Part shown: one piece after another, positions 1 through 7,446 of the stretch
Numbering within the stretch: position 1 is the stretch's first letter
How the letters are laid out: the number at the start of each line of letters is the position of its first letter
Assembly (NCBI RefSeq): GCF_036378875.1
Contig: NZ_DASUVO010000081.1
Location: 134,562 to 198,561, forward strand
Length of the DNA stretch: 64,000 bases
From: Actinophytocola sp036378875
Lineage (GTDB): Bacteria > Actinomycetota > Actinomycetes > Mycobacteriales > Pseudonocardiaceae
Direction of reading: 5' to 3'
The notes under the pieces: generated by a model
What the model was told of the DNA's origin: nothing
Databases searched by the model: none
What the model saw: only the letters and a program-made list of their open reading frames with translations
Translations under genes and position numbers: made by a program

Positions 1-1
1 G

Positions 2-889
2 ATCGCCGAGCTGATCGGCGCCGAGGCCGTCGACGGCTTCACCAGCAGCGTGCCGGACGACGAGACGATCGCGGTGGTCATCAACTGCGGTGGCACCGCC
101 AGGATCGGCGTGTACCCGCGCAAGGGCATCCCGACCGTGGACGTCTACCCCGGCGCGCCGGGTGGGCCGCTGGCCCAGTTCATCACCGAGGACGTGTTCG
201 TCTCGGACGTCGGGGTGGCCGAGGTCGAGATGTCCGAAGTGGAGGCAGTGGAGGCGGCGCCGGTCGAGAAGCCCGTCGTGCCACCGCGGTCGGAGCGTCC
301 GTCCTCTCGGGAGGTCGCGTCGACCGTCACTGGCAACGGCAGGTTCGGGCAGGCGTTCAACCGGGTCACCGGGGTGTTCGTGTCGTTCGGGTCCGGCGTT
401 GGCAAGTTCGTCAACACGATGCTCGCCGCCGGCCGGCAGACGATCGACCTGACACTCAAGACGATCCTGCCGTTCATGGCGTACGTGAGCCTGCTGCTCG
501 GCATCGTCACCTACACCGGTGTGGCCAGGTGGATGGGCGAGGTGCTGTCGCCGATCGCGACCAACCCGCTCGGGCTCGTCGCGATCAGCCTCGTCGTCGC
601 GTTGCCGTTCCTGTCCCCGATTCTCGGTCCCGGCGCGGCGATCGCGCAGGTGATCGGCACGCTGATGGGCAGCCAGATCGCGATCGGCGCACTGCCCGTG
701 CAGTACGCGCTGCCGACGCTGTTCGCGATCAACGGCCAGGTCGGCTGTGACTTCATCCCGGTTGGACTGGCGCTCGGCGAGGCCAAACCGGAGACTGTCG
801 CGGTCGGCACGCCCGCTGTGCTCATCAGCCGGATGATCACCGCACCCGTCGCGGTGATCATCGCATGGGCCGTGAGCTTCGGGTTGTAG
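2..889 (+). CDS. srlE: PTS glucitol/sorbitol-type EIIBC component, 5' end outside the window
   Basis: Membrane component of a glucitol-family phosphotransferase system, which imports a polyol and phosphorylates its terminal hydroxyl. The frame is open to the window edge, so the start is missing. The visible N-terminal part carries the EIIB-like stretch INCGGTARIGVYPRKG, whose Cys is the likely phosphorylation site. An Ala/Glu/Pro-rich linker follows, then a hydrophobic C-terminal half with about four membrane segments and the family-typical LPFLSPILGPGAAIAQ and INGQVGCDFIPVG motifs. The EIIA gene starts 10 nt downstream behind a GGGAGG ribosome site. Glucitol-type assignment is solid. The substrate is inferred from the downstream operon and may not be glucitol. 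Confidence 0.88.
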   Translation: MAELIGAEAVDGFTSSVPDDETIAVVINCGGTARIGVYPRKGIPTVDVYPGAPGGPLAQFITEDVFVSDVGVAEVEMSEVEAVEAAPVEKPVVPPRSERPSSREVASTVTGNGRFGQAFNRVTGVFVSFGSGVGKFVNTMLAAGRQTIDLTLKTILPFMAYVSLLLGIVTYTGVARWMGEVLSPIATNPLGLVAISLVVALPFLSPILGPGAAIAQVIGTLMGSQIAIGALPVQYALPTLFAINGQVGCDFIPVGLALGEAKPETVAVGTPAVLISRMITAPVAVIIAWAVSFGL

Positions 890-899
890 GGGAGGAAAC

Positions 900-1274
900 G
901 TGAAGGCGTACTACGAGAGCACGGTCCTGCGGGCCGGCGACGAGGCCGAGATCATGATTGACGGCGGCGTGGTCATCCTCTACGCCGACCCGATCCCGGA
1001 CGCGCTGGAGAGTGTCAGCGTCGTCCACAGCCCGGGTGGCCGACCGGACCGGGAGATCCGCGTCGGCGACGAGTTCGTGCTCGGCGAGCACCGGGTGGAG
1101 GTGACCGCCGTCGGCGACCGCGCGGACGAGAACCTCCGCGCGCTCGGCCACATCGTCGTCTACCTCAACCCGGAGGACGGCACGGCGCTGCTGCCCGGCG
1201 CCGTGCACGGCCGAGGCACGATCGGTGTGCCGGCGGCCGGGGACGTGCTCTCGTTGCGCGGGAGTACCTCATGA
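900..1274 (+). CDS. srlB: PTS glucitol/sorbitol-type EIIA component
   Basis: Cytoplasmic EIIA of the same transporter (124 aa, the usual length for SrlB/GutA), passing phosphate from HPr to EIIB. Family features are the N-terminal YYESTVLRAGDEAE, a beta-rich core, and the C-terminal HGRGTIGVPAAGDVLSLRG. GTG at 900 is chosen because GGGAGG lies just upstream and the preceding gene ends at 889. The stop overlaps the ATG at 1271 as ATGA, so a small downstream frame is translationally coupled. Function is secure at family level; substrate is not. Confidence 0.88.
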   Translation: MKAYYESTVLRAGDEAEIMIDGGVVILYADPIPDALESVSVVHSPGGRPDREIRVGDEFVLGEHRVEVTAVGDRADENLRALGHIVVYLNPEDGTALLPGAVHGRGTIGVPAAGDVLSLRGSTS

Positions 1275-1393
1275 GCGGAGCTTGCGGAGCGAATCATCGA
1301 TATTCAGGACGGCACCGTGCCCGCGGAGGGCGCCGGTGGAGCGGAGCCTGCGGAGCGTTCCGGCGCCACGTAGCGGGTGAGGTGCTGTCATGA
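1271..1393 (+). CDS. 40-residue bridging small ORF built on a duplicated repeat
   Basis: A 40-codon frame fills the gap between EIIA and GutM. Its ATG overlaps the EIIA stop (ATGA), and its TGA overlaps the ATG of gutM in the same way. It begins MSGACGAN and contains SGACGA again near residue 24, because the DNA word GAGCGGAGC-YT-GCGGAGCG occurs twice (about 1274-1292 and 1340-1358). The rest is Arg/His rich. It may be a real microprotein, or a spacer made from a repeat that keeps the ribosome moving between the two genes. No homologue is recognised. Confidence 0.4.
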   Translation: MSGACGANHRYSGRHRARGGRRWSGACGAFRRHVAGEVLS

Positions 1394-1785
1394 CGTGGCA
1401 GGGGCTCGTGTTGCTGCTCGGCGCCTTCGCGGTGGCCGGGGTGCTGACCTACCGGCAGCACATGGGTTACCAGCGGGCCGTGAACGAGCTCGCCGCCGAG
1501 GAGAACCGCAGCGGTGTGCTGCTGGTCTCCGGCCGGGCCAAGCACTGGCGACGCGGCGCGATCGTGTTGCTGGTGATCGACCGGCGGCGCGGGCAGGTGC
1601 TGAGGGCCCGCGCCATGGAGGGCGCGTCCGTCTTCGCCCGGTTCCGGGAACGGCCCGAGCTGGCCGGTCCGGTCGAGGCGGCCGAGCAACGAGCGGGTTC
1701 GAAGGCACTCGCGAAGGCCGTGCACGAGGCACTGGGCATGGCGAGCCGACTCAACGCCGGCGCGCTGCGCACCGCCGCACGATAA
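1390..1785 (+). CDS. gutM: GutM-family glucitol operon activator-like protein
   Basis: 131-residue protein with an N-terminal membrane segment (about residues 3-20) followed by a soluble region rich in Arg and Ala. The sequence RAKHWRRGAIVLLVIDRRRGQVLRARAMEG resembles the GutM family, proteins that accompany glucitol-type PTS genes and were first described as activators of the E. coli gut operon. It is coupled to the upstream small frame by ATGA and is followed by a terminator hairpin, so it closes the PTS transcription unit. The membrane segment suggests action at the membrane; its mechanism in actinobacteria is not known to me. Confidence 0.75.
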   Translation: MTWQGLVLLLGAFAVAGVLTYRQHMGYQRAVNELAAEENRSGVLLVSGRAKHWRRGAIVLLVIDRRRGQVLRARAMEGASVFARFRERPELAGPVEAAEQRAGSKALAKAVHEALGMASRLNAGALRTAAR

Positions 1786-1798
1786 CTCTCAGAAAACT

Positions 1799-1842
1799 CG
1801 AGGCGCTCTGGGTGAGTCCCACCTGGGGCGCCTCGACTGTTT
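1799..1842 (+). terminator. Intrinsic-type terminator after gutM
   Basis: Perfect 8-bp stem CGAGGCGC (1799-1806) with GCGCCTCG (1828-1835), with additional GGGTG/CCCACC pairing inside the loop, followed by ACTGTTTT. It ends the PTS-gutM transcript 14 nt after the gutM stop. Confidence 0.75.
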
Positions 1843-1856
1843 TGCACATCTGTGCA
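1843..1856. promoter_or_regulatory. Palindromic operator 1, TGCAC-N4-GTGCA
   Basis: TGCACATCTGTGCA forms perfect half-sites, matching a second copy 80 bp downstream (1923-1936). It lies between the PTS terminator and the DRL gene, as expected for a sugar-responsive repressor site. No regulator gene is in the window. Confidence 0.6.
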
Positions 1857-1922
1857 GGTCGCCAGGCTTGTGTGCGGCCAAATTGCTGTGCTACCAAGGA
1901 AAGCACCGCAGTGCATATCGAG

Positions 1923-1936
1923 TGCACGAATGTGCA
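1923..1936. promoter_or_regulatory. Palindromic operator 2, TGCAC-N4-GTGCA
   Basis: TGCACGAATGTGCA has the same half-sites and spacing as operator 1 and ends 20 bp before the ATG at 1957. Centre-to-centre distance is exactly 80 bp, close to an integral number of helical turns, which would suit looping by one dimeric regulator. Confidence 0.6.
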
Positions 1937-1956
1937 AACCAACGGAGGCTGACGGG

Positions 1957-3240
1957 ATGAGCTACGTCGATCGGCTGCTGACCAGGGAGCGCGAGCTCGG
2001 CCGTCCCGTTCGGGTTGGCCTGGTTGGTGCCGGCCAGATGGGCCTCGGCTTCGTGGTCCAGGCGAGCCGCATCGGAGGCATGGAGGTCGCGGCCATCGCC
2101 GACATCGCGCCGGAGCGAGGAGTTCGTGCCTTCGCGCAGGCCGGTCGGGACGACGTGGTGACCGGCGCGGACCCAGCGGCGCTGAGCGCGGCGGTCGACG
2201 CGGGCCGGGCCGTGGTCGTCGAGGACGCCACCGCACTGACCCGCCTGCCGCTGGACGTGCTCGTCGACGCGAGCGGGGTGCCCGAGGTGGGTGCCCGCGT
2301 GGCGTTCCACGGTCTGCTCGCCGGCAAGGACATCGCGATGCTCAACGTCGAATGTGACGTCACCGTCGGGCTTCTGCTCGCCACCCTCGCCACCCGCCTC
2401 GGTCGCGTCTACACCGTGTGCCGGGGCGACGAGCCCGTCGAGTGCAAGGCCCTCGTGGACTACGTGCGGGACATCGGGTTCGAGGTCGTCTGCGCGGGCA
2501 AGGGCAAGAACAACCCGCTCGACCCGGCCGCGACCCCCGCGTCGGTGGCCGAGGCGGCCGAGGCGAAGGGCATGAACCCGCACATGCTGGCGAGCTTCGT
2601 CGACGGCTCGAAGACGATGATCGAGATGGCGGCGCTCGCCAACGGCGCGAACCTGAAGGTGCCCTCCCGCGGGATGTCCGGCCCGCACTGCACCGTCGAG
2701 GCCCTCGCCGAGACCTTCAGGCCGGCGGCCGACGGTGGCGTGTTGCCGGAGGCCGGCGTCGTGGACTACTGCACCGGTCCCGTCGCCCCGGGCGTGTTCG
2801 TGATCGGGCGCAGTGACCACCCCGTCGTGGTCACGGAGATGGCGTACCTGAGCGCGGGCAAGGGCCCCTACTACGCGTTCTACCGGCCCTACCACCTGGC
2901 GAGCATCGAGGCGCCGCTGTCCGTGGCGGAAGCCGTGCTGGACCGGACCCCGTCGCTCGCGCCGACGGCGTGGAACGCGGAGGTCATCTCGGTGGCCAAA
3001 CGAGATCTCGTGACGGGCGAACTGGTCGACGGGATCGGCGGGGACACCGTGTACGGCGTCACGGACAGCGCGGAGAACGCGAAGGCCGGCGGGCACATCC
3101 CGCTCGGACTCGTGAGCGGCGCGCGGGTGGTGCGGGACGTGCCGGCGGGGACCGCGCTGACCGCGTCGGACGTCGCCATCGACGAGACGACCACGATCGC
3201 CACGCTGCGCCGCCTGCAGGACAGCCTGGTCGGGGTGTGA
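1957..3240 (+). CDS. DXR-like (DRL) NAD(P)-dependent oxidoreductase with C-terminal SAF-like domain
   Basis: 427 aa. A Rossmann motif GLVGAGQMG occupies residues 21-29. Signature blocks then follow: AGKGKNNPLDPAATP, SFVDGSKTMIEMAALANG, GVVDYCTGPVAPGVFVIG, and GKGPYYAFYRPYHL. A SAF-like segment follows near residues 350-415. This architecture matches the homoserine-dehydrogenase-related family that includes Brucella DRL, which interconverts 1-deoxy-D-xylulose 5-phosphate and 2-C-methyl-D-erythritol 4-phosphate. Similar proteins are often mislabelled homoserine dehydrogenase or FlgA. ATG 1957 is preferred because GGAGG sits 8 nt upstream. It is the first gene of the dehydrogenase operon, with E1 alpha 1 nt downstream. 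Catalytic direction here (oxidation of MEP) is inferred. Confidence 0.8.
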   Translation: MSYVDRLLTRERELGRPVRVGLVGAGQMGLGFVVQASRIGGMEVAAIADIAPERGVRAFAQAGRDDVVTGADPAALSAAVDAGRAVVVEDATALTRLPLDVLVDASGVPEVGARVAFHGLLAGKDIAMLNVECDVTVGLLLATLATRLGRVYTVCRGDEPVECKALVDYVRDIGFEVVCAGKGKNNPLDPAATPASVAEAAEAKGMNPHMLASFVDGSKTMIEMAALANGANLKVPSRGMSGPHCTVEALAETFRPAADGGVLPEAGVVDYCTGPVAPGVFVIGRSDHPVVVTEMAYLSAGKGPYYAFYRPYHLASIEAPLSVAEAVLDRTPSLAPTAWNAEVISVAKRDLVTGELVDGIGGDTVYGVTDSAENAKAGGHIPLGLVSGARVVRDVPAGTALTASDVAIDETTTIATLRRLQDSLVGV

Positions 3241-3241
3241 C

Positions 3242-4195
3242 ATGGACCTGGTCAAGGACGCGGACACGGCCGCGAACGTACTCCGGACAATGTGGACGAT
3301 CCGGTTGTTCGAGGAGGCGGTGGACGACCTGTTCGCCCGAGGGCTGATGCACGGCACCATGCACCTGTCGATCGGGCAGGAGGCGGTGCCGGTCGGGACG
3401 TGCCTCGCCCTTCGGGACGGCGACTACATCACGTCCACCCACCGCGGCCACGGGCACTGCATCGCGAAGGGCGCCCGGCTGGACGCGATGATGGCCGAGC
3501 TGCTGGCGAAGGAGACCGGCTACTGCCGGGGCCGCGGCGGGTCGATGCACATCGCCGACGTGGCAACGGGAAACCTGGGTGCCAACGGCATCGTGGCCGG
3601 GGGAGTGCCGATCGCGGCCGGCGCGGCGCTCGCCGTTGCGTTGCGGGGCGGCAGCGAGGTCGTGGTGAGCTTCTTCGGCGACGGCGCGATGAACGAGGGT
3701 GCGTGGCACGAGGGTGTGAACCTGGCCGCGATCTGGGACCTGCCGGTGGTGTTCGTGTGCGAGAACAACCAGTACGGCATGTCGATGGCGGCGAGCAGAG
3801 CGGCCAAAGTGGAGCGACTCTCGGAACGGGCGGCGGCGTACGGGATTCCCGGCGTGACGGTGGACGGCAACGACCCGCAGGCCGTGCACGACGCCGTCAC
3901 CGACGCGGTGCACCTGGCCAGGGCGGGGCAGGGGCCGTCGCTGGTCGAGGCGGTGACCTACCGGTGGAAGGGACATTCCAAGAGCGACAAGAACCTCTAC
4001 CGGACCAGGGCGGAGATCGAGTCCTGGCGCGAGGCCGACCCGATCGCCCGGTTCGAGGGGGCATGCGTTCTGTCCGAAGAGGACATCGCGGAATGTCGTG
4101 CCACCGCTCGCAACGCGGTACGCGAAGCCGTCCGGGTGGCACACGAGGCGCCGGACGCGAGCGCGTCGTCGTTGCTCGCGGCGGTGTACGCATGA
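3242..4195 (+). CDS. Acetoin-dehydrogenase-like E1 alpha (ThDP-dependent)
   Basis: 317 aa, the length of acetoin/2-oxo acid dehydrogenase E1 alpha subunits. The ThDP-binding motif runs from GDGAMNEGAWHEGVN (about residue 146) to CENNQYGM (about residue 172). HRGHGHCIAKGA and GRGGSMH are also typical. With E1 beta it forms an alpha2beta2 enzyme that cleaves a C-C bond beside a carbonyl and passes an acyl group to lipoyl-E2. The gene lies in an operon without pyruvate dehydrogenase regulators and next to a DRL gene. A cleavage of DXP into acetyl and glyceraldehyde 3-phosphate is therefore a reasonable inference. Acetoin or a 2-oxo acid remain alternatives. Confidence 0.85.
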   Translation: MDLVKDADTAANVLRTMWTIRLFEEAVDDLFARGLMHGTMHLSIGQEAVPVGTCLALRDGDYITSTHRGHGHCIAKGARLDAMMAELLAKETGYCRGRGGSMHIADVATGNLGANGIVAGGVPIAAGAALAVALRGGSEVVVSFFGDGAMNEGAWHEGVNLAAIWDLPVVFVCENNQYGMSMAASRAAKVERLSERAAAYGIPGVTVDGNDPQAVHDAVTDAVHLARAGQGPSLVEAVTYRWKGHSKSDKNLYRTRAEIESWREADPIARFEGACVLSEEDIAECRATARNAVREAVRVAHEAPDASASSLLAAVYA

Positions 4196-5190
4196 CGGCG
4201 GTCGCCGAGCGGTTGTTGACGTACGCGGAGGCCGTGCGGGAGGCACTCGCCCAGGCGATGGCGGCGGACGAGCGGGTGTTCCTGCTCGGTGAGGACGTCG
4301 GCGTCTACGGCGGCGCGTTCGGCGTGACCGGCGACCTGGTGCACCGGTTCGGCGCGGACCGGGTGCGGGACACCCCGATCAGCGAGCTAGGCATCGTCGG
4401 CGCCGCGGTCGGTGCCGCGCTGGCCGGGATGCGCCCGGTGGTGGAGATCCAGTTCTCGGACTTCACCGCCCAGGCCATGGACCAGATCGTGAACCAGGCC
4501 GCGAAGATCCACTTCATGCTGGGTGGCGCGGCGACCGTCCCGATGGTCCTGCGGGCGCCGGGCGGCTCCGGCACGGGCGCGGCGGCACAGCACTCGCAGA
4601 GCCTGGAGGCGTGGTTCGCGCACGTGCCTGGTCTGAAGGTGGTCATGCCGGCCACCCCGGCGGACGCGAAAGGCCTGCTGCTGTCGGCGATCGACGACCC
4701 GAACCCGGTGATCGTGCTGGAGCACAAGCTGCTGTACAAGCAGAGCGGCGAGGTGCCGTCGTCGGCCGAGCGCGTGCCGCTCGGGCAGACGGCGGTCCGA
4801 AGGACCGGTGCGGACCTGACCATCGTCGCGACGGGTGTCATGGTGAGCCGCGCGCTGTCGGCGGCCGAACAGCTTGCCGCTGACGGGATCTCGGCGACCG
4901 TGCTGGACCCACGCACGCTCCGCCCGCTGGACGCGGCGCCCATTGTGGACAGTGTGACGGCGACCGGTCGGGTGCTGCTGGTCCAGGAGGCGCCCAGAAC
5001 CGGCGGTTTCATGGCGGAGGTCGCGGCACAGATCGTGGAGTCCCCGGCGTTCGGCCATCTGCGGGCGCCGGTCTCCCGGTTGTGCGGGCTGGACGTGCCG
5101 ATCCCGTACGCCCCGCAGCTGGAACGTGCCGCGGTGCCGCAGGTGGACGACATCGTCGCGTCGGCCAGGGAGCTGGTGGCGCGGTGGTAG
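4192..5190 (+). CDS. Acetoin-dehydrogenase-like E1 beta
   Basis: 332 aa partner of the preceding subunit; the start codon overlaps its stop (ATGA). The N-terminal half has the transketolase-type pyrimidine-binding fold with GEDVGVYGGAFGVT, DTPISELGIVGAAVG and VEIQFSDF. The C-terminal half has the transketolase C domain with TIVATGVMV and VLDPRTLRPLD. These are characteristic of AcoB/PdhB-type subunits. Product function depends on the substrate of the complex, discussed at the DRL gene. No E3 (dihydrolipoamide dehydrogenase) gene is present here, so E3 must come from elsewhere in the genome. Confidence 0.88.
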   Translation: MTAVAERLLTYAEAVREALAQAMAADERVFLLGEDVGVYGGAFGVTGDLVHRFGADRVRDTPISELGIVGAAVGAALAGMRPVVEIQFSDFTAQAMDQIVNQAAKIHFMLGGAATVPMVLRAPGGSGTGAAAQHSQSLEAWFAHVPGLKVVMPATPADAKGLLLSAIDDPNPVIVLEHKLLYKQSGEVPSSAERVPLGQTAVRRTGADLTIVATGVMVSRALSAAEQLAADGISATVLDPRTLRPLDAAPIVDSVTATGRVLLVQEAPRTGGFMAEVAAQIVESPAFGHLRAPVSRLCGLDVPIPYAPQLERAAVPQVDDIVASARELVARW

Positions 5191-6248
5191 CCAACGAGAT
5201 CCCGCTGGTCATGCCGAAGATGTCGATGACCATGACCGAAGGTGTGTTCCTGACGTGGCACCGGGCCGAGGGCGACCGCGTCGAGGCGGGCGACGTGGTG
5301 TGCGAGGTGGCCACGGACAAGGTGGACATGGAGGTCGAGGCCACGGTCGCCGGCACACTGACCCGCCTGCTCGCGGCTCCGGAGGACGTGATCCCGGTGG
5401 GAGACCCGATCGCCTACGTCTCCACGGAAGCGGACGAGCTGCTGGGAGGCCTGTTCGAGACCGAGCCGCCGCGACGGGAACCGCCACCTCCCGAGCCCGC
5501 TGCCCCGCCTGAGCCTCCGCGTGCACCCGCCGTGCCCGCAGCCCGGCGGCTCGCGGCCGAGCGGGGGATCGACCTCGCCACCATCACGCCCACCGGGCCG
5601 TGGGGCACGGTGAGGCTGTCCGATGTGGCGGTCATGCCCCGCAAGCCGAACCGCGGCCGGGCGGCGGTCGCGCGTCGGATGGAGGCCAGCGCGAGGGTGC
5701 CGCAGTTCGTCCTCCACTGCGATCTCGACCTCGAGGACGTCCGCCGCACCCACGGGTGGACGGTCCTGCTCACCCACGCGTTCGCCAGGGCCCTGCGCAG
5801 GCACCCCGAGCTCAACGCGAGCTGGGTCGACGGCGCGCTCCGGTATCACGAGCACGTGGGCGTCGCGCTCGCCGTCGACACGAGCCACGGGCTGCTGGCG
5901 CCAGTTCTCACCAATCCCGACCGCGCGAGTCCGGGCGAGCTCGCCGGCCGCATCGCCGACGTGGTCGAGCGGGCACGGGGCGGGCGGCTGAGCCTGGCCG
6001 AGCTGTCCGCACCCGCCACGACCACGGTGTCCAACCTGGGCGGACTCGGCGTGACCGGGTTCCACGCCCTGCTCACCCCGCCGCAGGCCACGGCACTCGC
6101 GATCGGGACTGTCGAGCCGAGGGTGGTCCCGATCTCCGGCGGCGTCGGCGTCCGCCTGCGGTGCACGGTCGGGCTGACCGTCGACCACCGCGTCGCCGAC
6201 GGCGCGGCCGGCGCGCGGCTGCTCGCGACGCTCGCGGAACTCCTATGA
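5184..6248 (+). CDS. Dihydrolipoamide acyltransferase (E2) with one lipoyl domain
   Basis: 354 aa from GTG 5184, which overlaps the E1 beta end by 7 nt and starts the protein just before the lipoyl domain (VANEIPLVMPKMSMTMTEG). The lipoyl lysine is in TDKVDME near residue 45. A Pro/Glu linker follows (about 95-115), then a short peripheral subunit-binding segment (ARRLAAERGIDLATI), then a compact acyltransferase domain ending with the catalytic VDHRVADG near residue 332. One lipoyl domain and the reduced size fit acetoin-type E2 rather than the actinobacterial housekeeping E2. It transfers the acyl group from lipoamide to CoA. Confidence 0.85.
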   Translation: MVANEIPLVMPKMSMTMTEGVFLTWHRAEGDRVEAGDVVCEVATDKVDMEVEATVAGTLTRLLAAPEDVIPVGDPIAYVSTEADELLGGLFETEPPRREPPPPEPAAPPEPPRAPAVPAARRLAAERGIDLATITPTGPWGTVRLSDVAVMPRKPNRGRAAVARRMEASARVPQFVLHCDLDLEDVRRTHGWTVLLTHAFARALRRHPELNASWVDGALRYHEHVGVALAVDTSHGLLAPVLTNPDRASPGELAGRIADVVERARGGRLSLAELSAPATTTVSNLGGLGVTGFHALLTPPQATALAIGTVEPRVVPISGGVGVRLRCTVGLTVDHRVADGAAGARLLATLAELL

Positions 6249-6991
6249 TCCAGCGGGTGCGGAGGAGAACGGCCAGGGCGCCGTACGCGGCGGGTGTGGT
6301 CCTGGCCGGCGGGTCGGGCGCGCGCATGGGCGCGGGCATGAACAAGGTGTACCTGCCGCTGGCCGGTCGCCGGCTGGTGTCGTGGTCGCTGGCCGCGTTC
6401 GGCAGGGTGCCGGAGATCGGCGTGCTGGTGCTGGTCGCCCGGCCGGAGGACAGCAAGCTCGTCGACTGGGTGCTGGACCGGGAACTGCCCGACACGCCGG
6501 TGGAGGTCGTCTACGGCGGCGACACCCGCATGGACTCGGAACTCCAGGCGCTGCGCCGCCTCGCGAGCCGCGTCCACGACGGCACCGTCGACGCCATCCT
6601 CCTGCACGACGCCGCCCGACCGCTGGTGAGCCCCGCACTCATCGCCGGCGTGCTGCACGCGGCCCGCGAACACGGCGGCGCCATCCCGGGGCTGCCGGCC
6701 GACGACATCGTGACCGTCGCCGGTGACGGACACGTCGTGAGCGGCGCACCGCTCGACGCGGCCATCCGCGCACAGACCCCGCAGGGCTTCCTGGCCGCAC
6801 CCCTGATCGACGCCTACGAGCAGGCCGCGCGCGAGGAGTTCGTCGGCACGGACACCGCCTCGTGCATGGAGCGGTACTCGCGCGTGCCGGTGCGCTGGGT
6901 CCACGGCGACCAGCACAATTTCAAAATCACCTATCCGCACGACCTGACCATCGCCGAACAGTTCCTCGAATCGTCGGAGTACCGGACATGA
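6245..6991 (+). CDS. IspD-like cytidylyltransferase
   Basis: 248 aa, with a 4-nt overlap with the E2 gene. The nucleotidyltransferase signature LAGGSGARMG is near residue 20, followed by NKVYLPL, DAARPLV near residue 121, TPQGF near residue 177, and the C-terminal NFKITYPHDLTIAE. These match IspD (2-C-methyl-D-erythritol 4-phosphate cytidylyltransferase) and its relatives such as TarI-type ribitol-5-phosphate enzymes. Placement in a catabolic operon with a DRL enzyme and a polyol PTS is odd for housekeeping ispD. It suggests that the polyol phosphate made by this PTS can be activated with CTP. Whether a second, conventional ispD exists elsewhere cannot be seen. Confidence 0.82.
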   Translation: MIQRVRRRTARAPYAAGVVLAGGSGARMGAGMNKVYLPLAGRRLVSWSLAAFGRVPEIGVLVLVARPEDSKLVDWVLDRELPDTPVEVVYGGDTRMDSELQALRRLASRVHDGTVDAILLHDAARPLVSPALIAGVLHAAREHGGAIPGLPADDIVTVAGDGHVVSGAPLDAAIRAQTPQGFLAAPLIDAYEQAAREEFVGTDTASCMERYSRVPVRWVHGDQHNFKITYPHDLTIAEQFLESSEYRT

Positions 6992-7299
6992 GCGCCGTGG
7001 AGAACGCCGTTTTACTGTGCCAGTCCTGCGGCGAGGAAACCGACCACCGCCTGGCGTACGCCGGTCGCCTTCTGGTGGTGACCGAATGCCGGCACTGCGG
7101 TCATACCATTGTGAGAGATGTCCGCGCCCGTTACCTGGCCGATCTGAAACAGCGAGTTGCCACAAAACCCGTTCGCATGTTGCGACGGTTCGTCCGCCAC
7201 CCGGTCGGGTTCACGAGTTCGCTCCCGCGCACCACGATGCGCAAACCGTCTGAGCTGCTGGACGAGGTGCGCCTGGTGTGGGGCAGCCGCCGCGCCTGA
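6988..7299 (+). CDS. Small zinc-ribbon protein, end of polyol operon
   Basis: 103 aa with two CxxC pairs, CQSCGEE and CRHCGHT, spaced as in a zinc ribbon in the first 35 residues. The remainder is basic and helical (RARYLADLKQRVATKPVRML). It overlaps the IspD-like gene by ATGA and is therefore the last gene of the operon. I do not recognise a defined function; a protein-binding or regulatory role is possible. Confidence 0.7.
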   Translation: MSAVENAVLLCQSCGEETDHRLAYAGRLLVVTECRHCGHTIVRDVRARYLADLKQRVATKPVRMLRRFVRHPVGFTSSLPRTTMRKPSELLDEVRLVWGSRRA

Positions 7300-7377
7300 C
7301 CGGCCAACAAAGTGGTAACGGAAATGTGCGACATGGCGTTGTCCACTCGCCGTCCGCTGGCGCCTTCCCCCTCGGCC

Positions 7378-7383
7378 TAGTAT
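7378..7383 (+). promoter_or_regulatory. Possible -10 element upstream of the fxsT region
   Basis: TAGTAT stands out in the GC-rich gap 7300-7446. No convincing -35 box lies at the usual spacing. Transcription from here would reach the small frame at 7447 after roughly 55 nt and then fxsT. Tentative. Confidence 0.3.
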
Positions 7384-7446
7384 GAGTGGTGTGGGGCTTG
7401 ACCACGCCTCGACTGGGACGTCCGAAAATGGTGAAGGGTAGCGCCT

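Noticed and set aside
1957..3240. Homoserine dehydrogenase or flagellar FlgA protein
   Set aside because: The SAF-like tail and Rossmann domain invite these labels, but the DRL-type signature blocks and operon context fit better.
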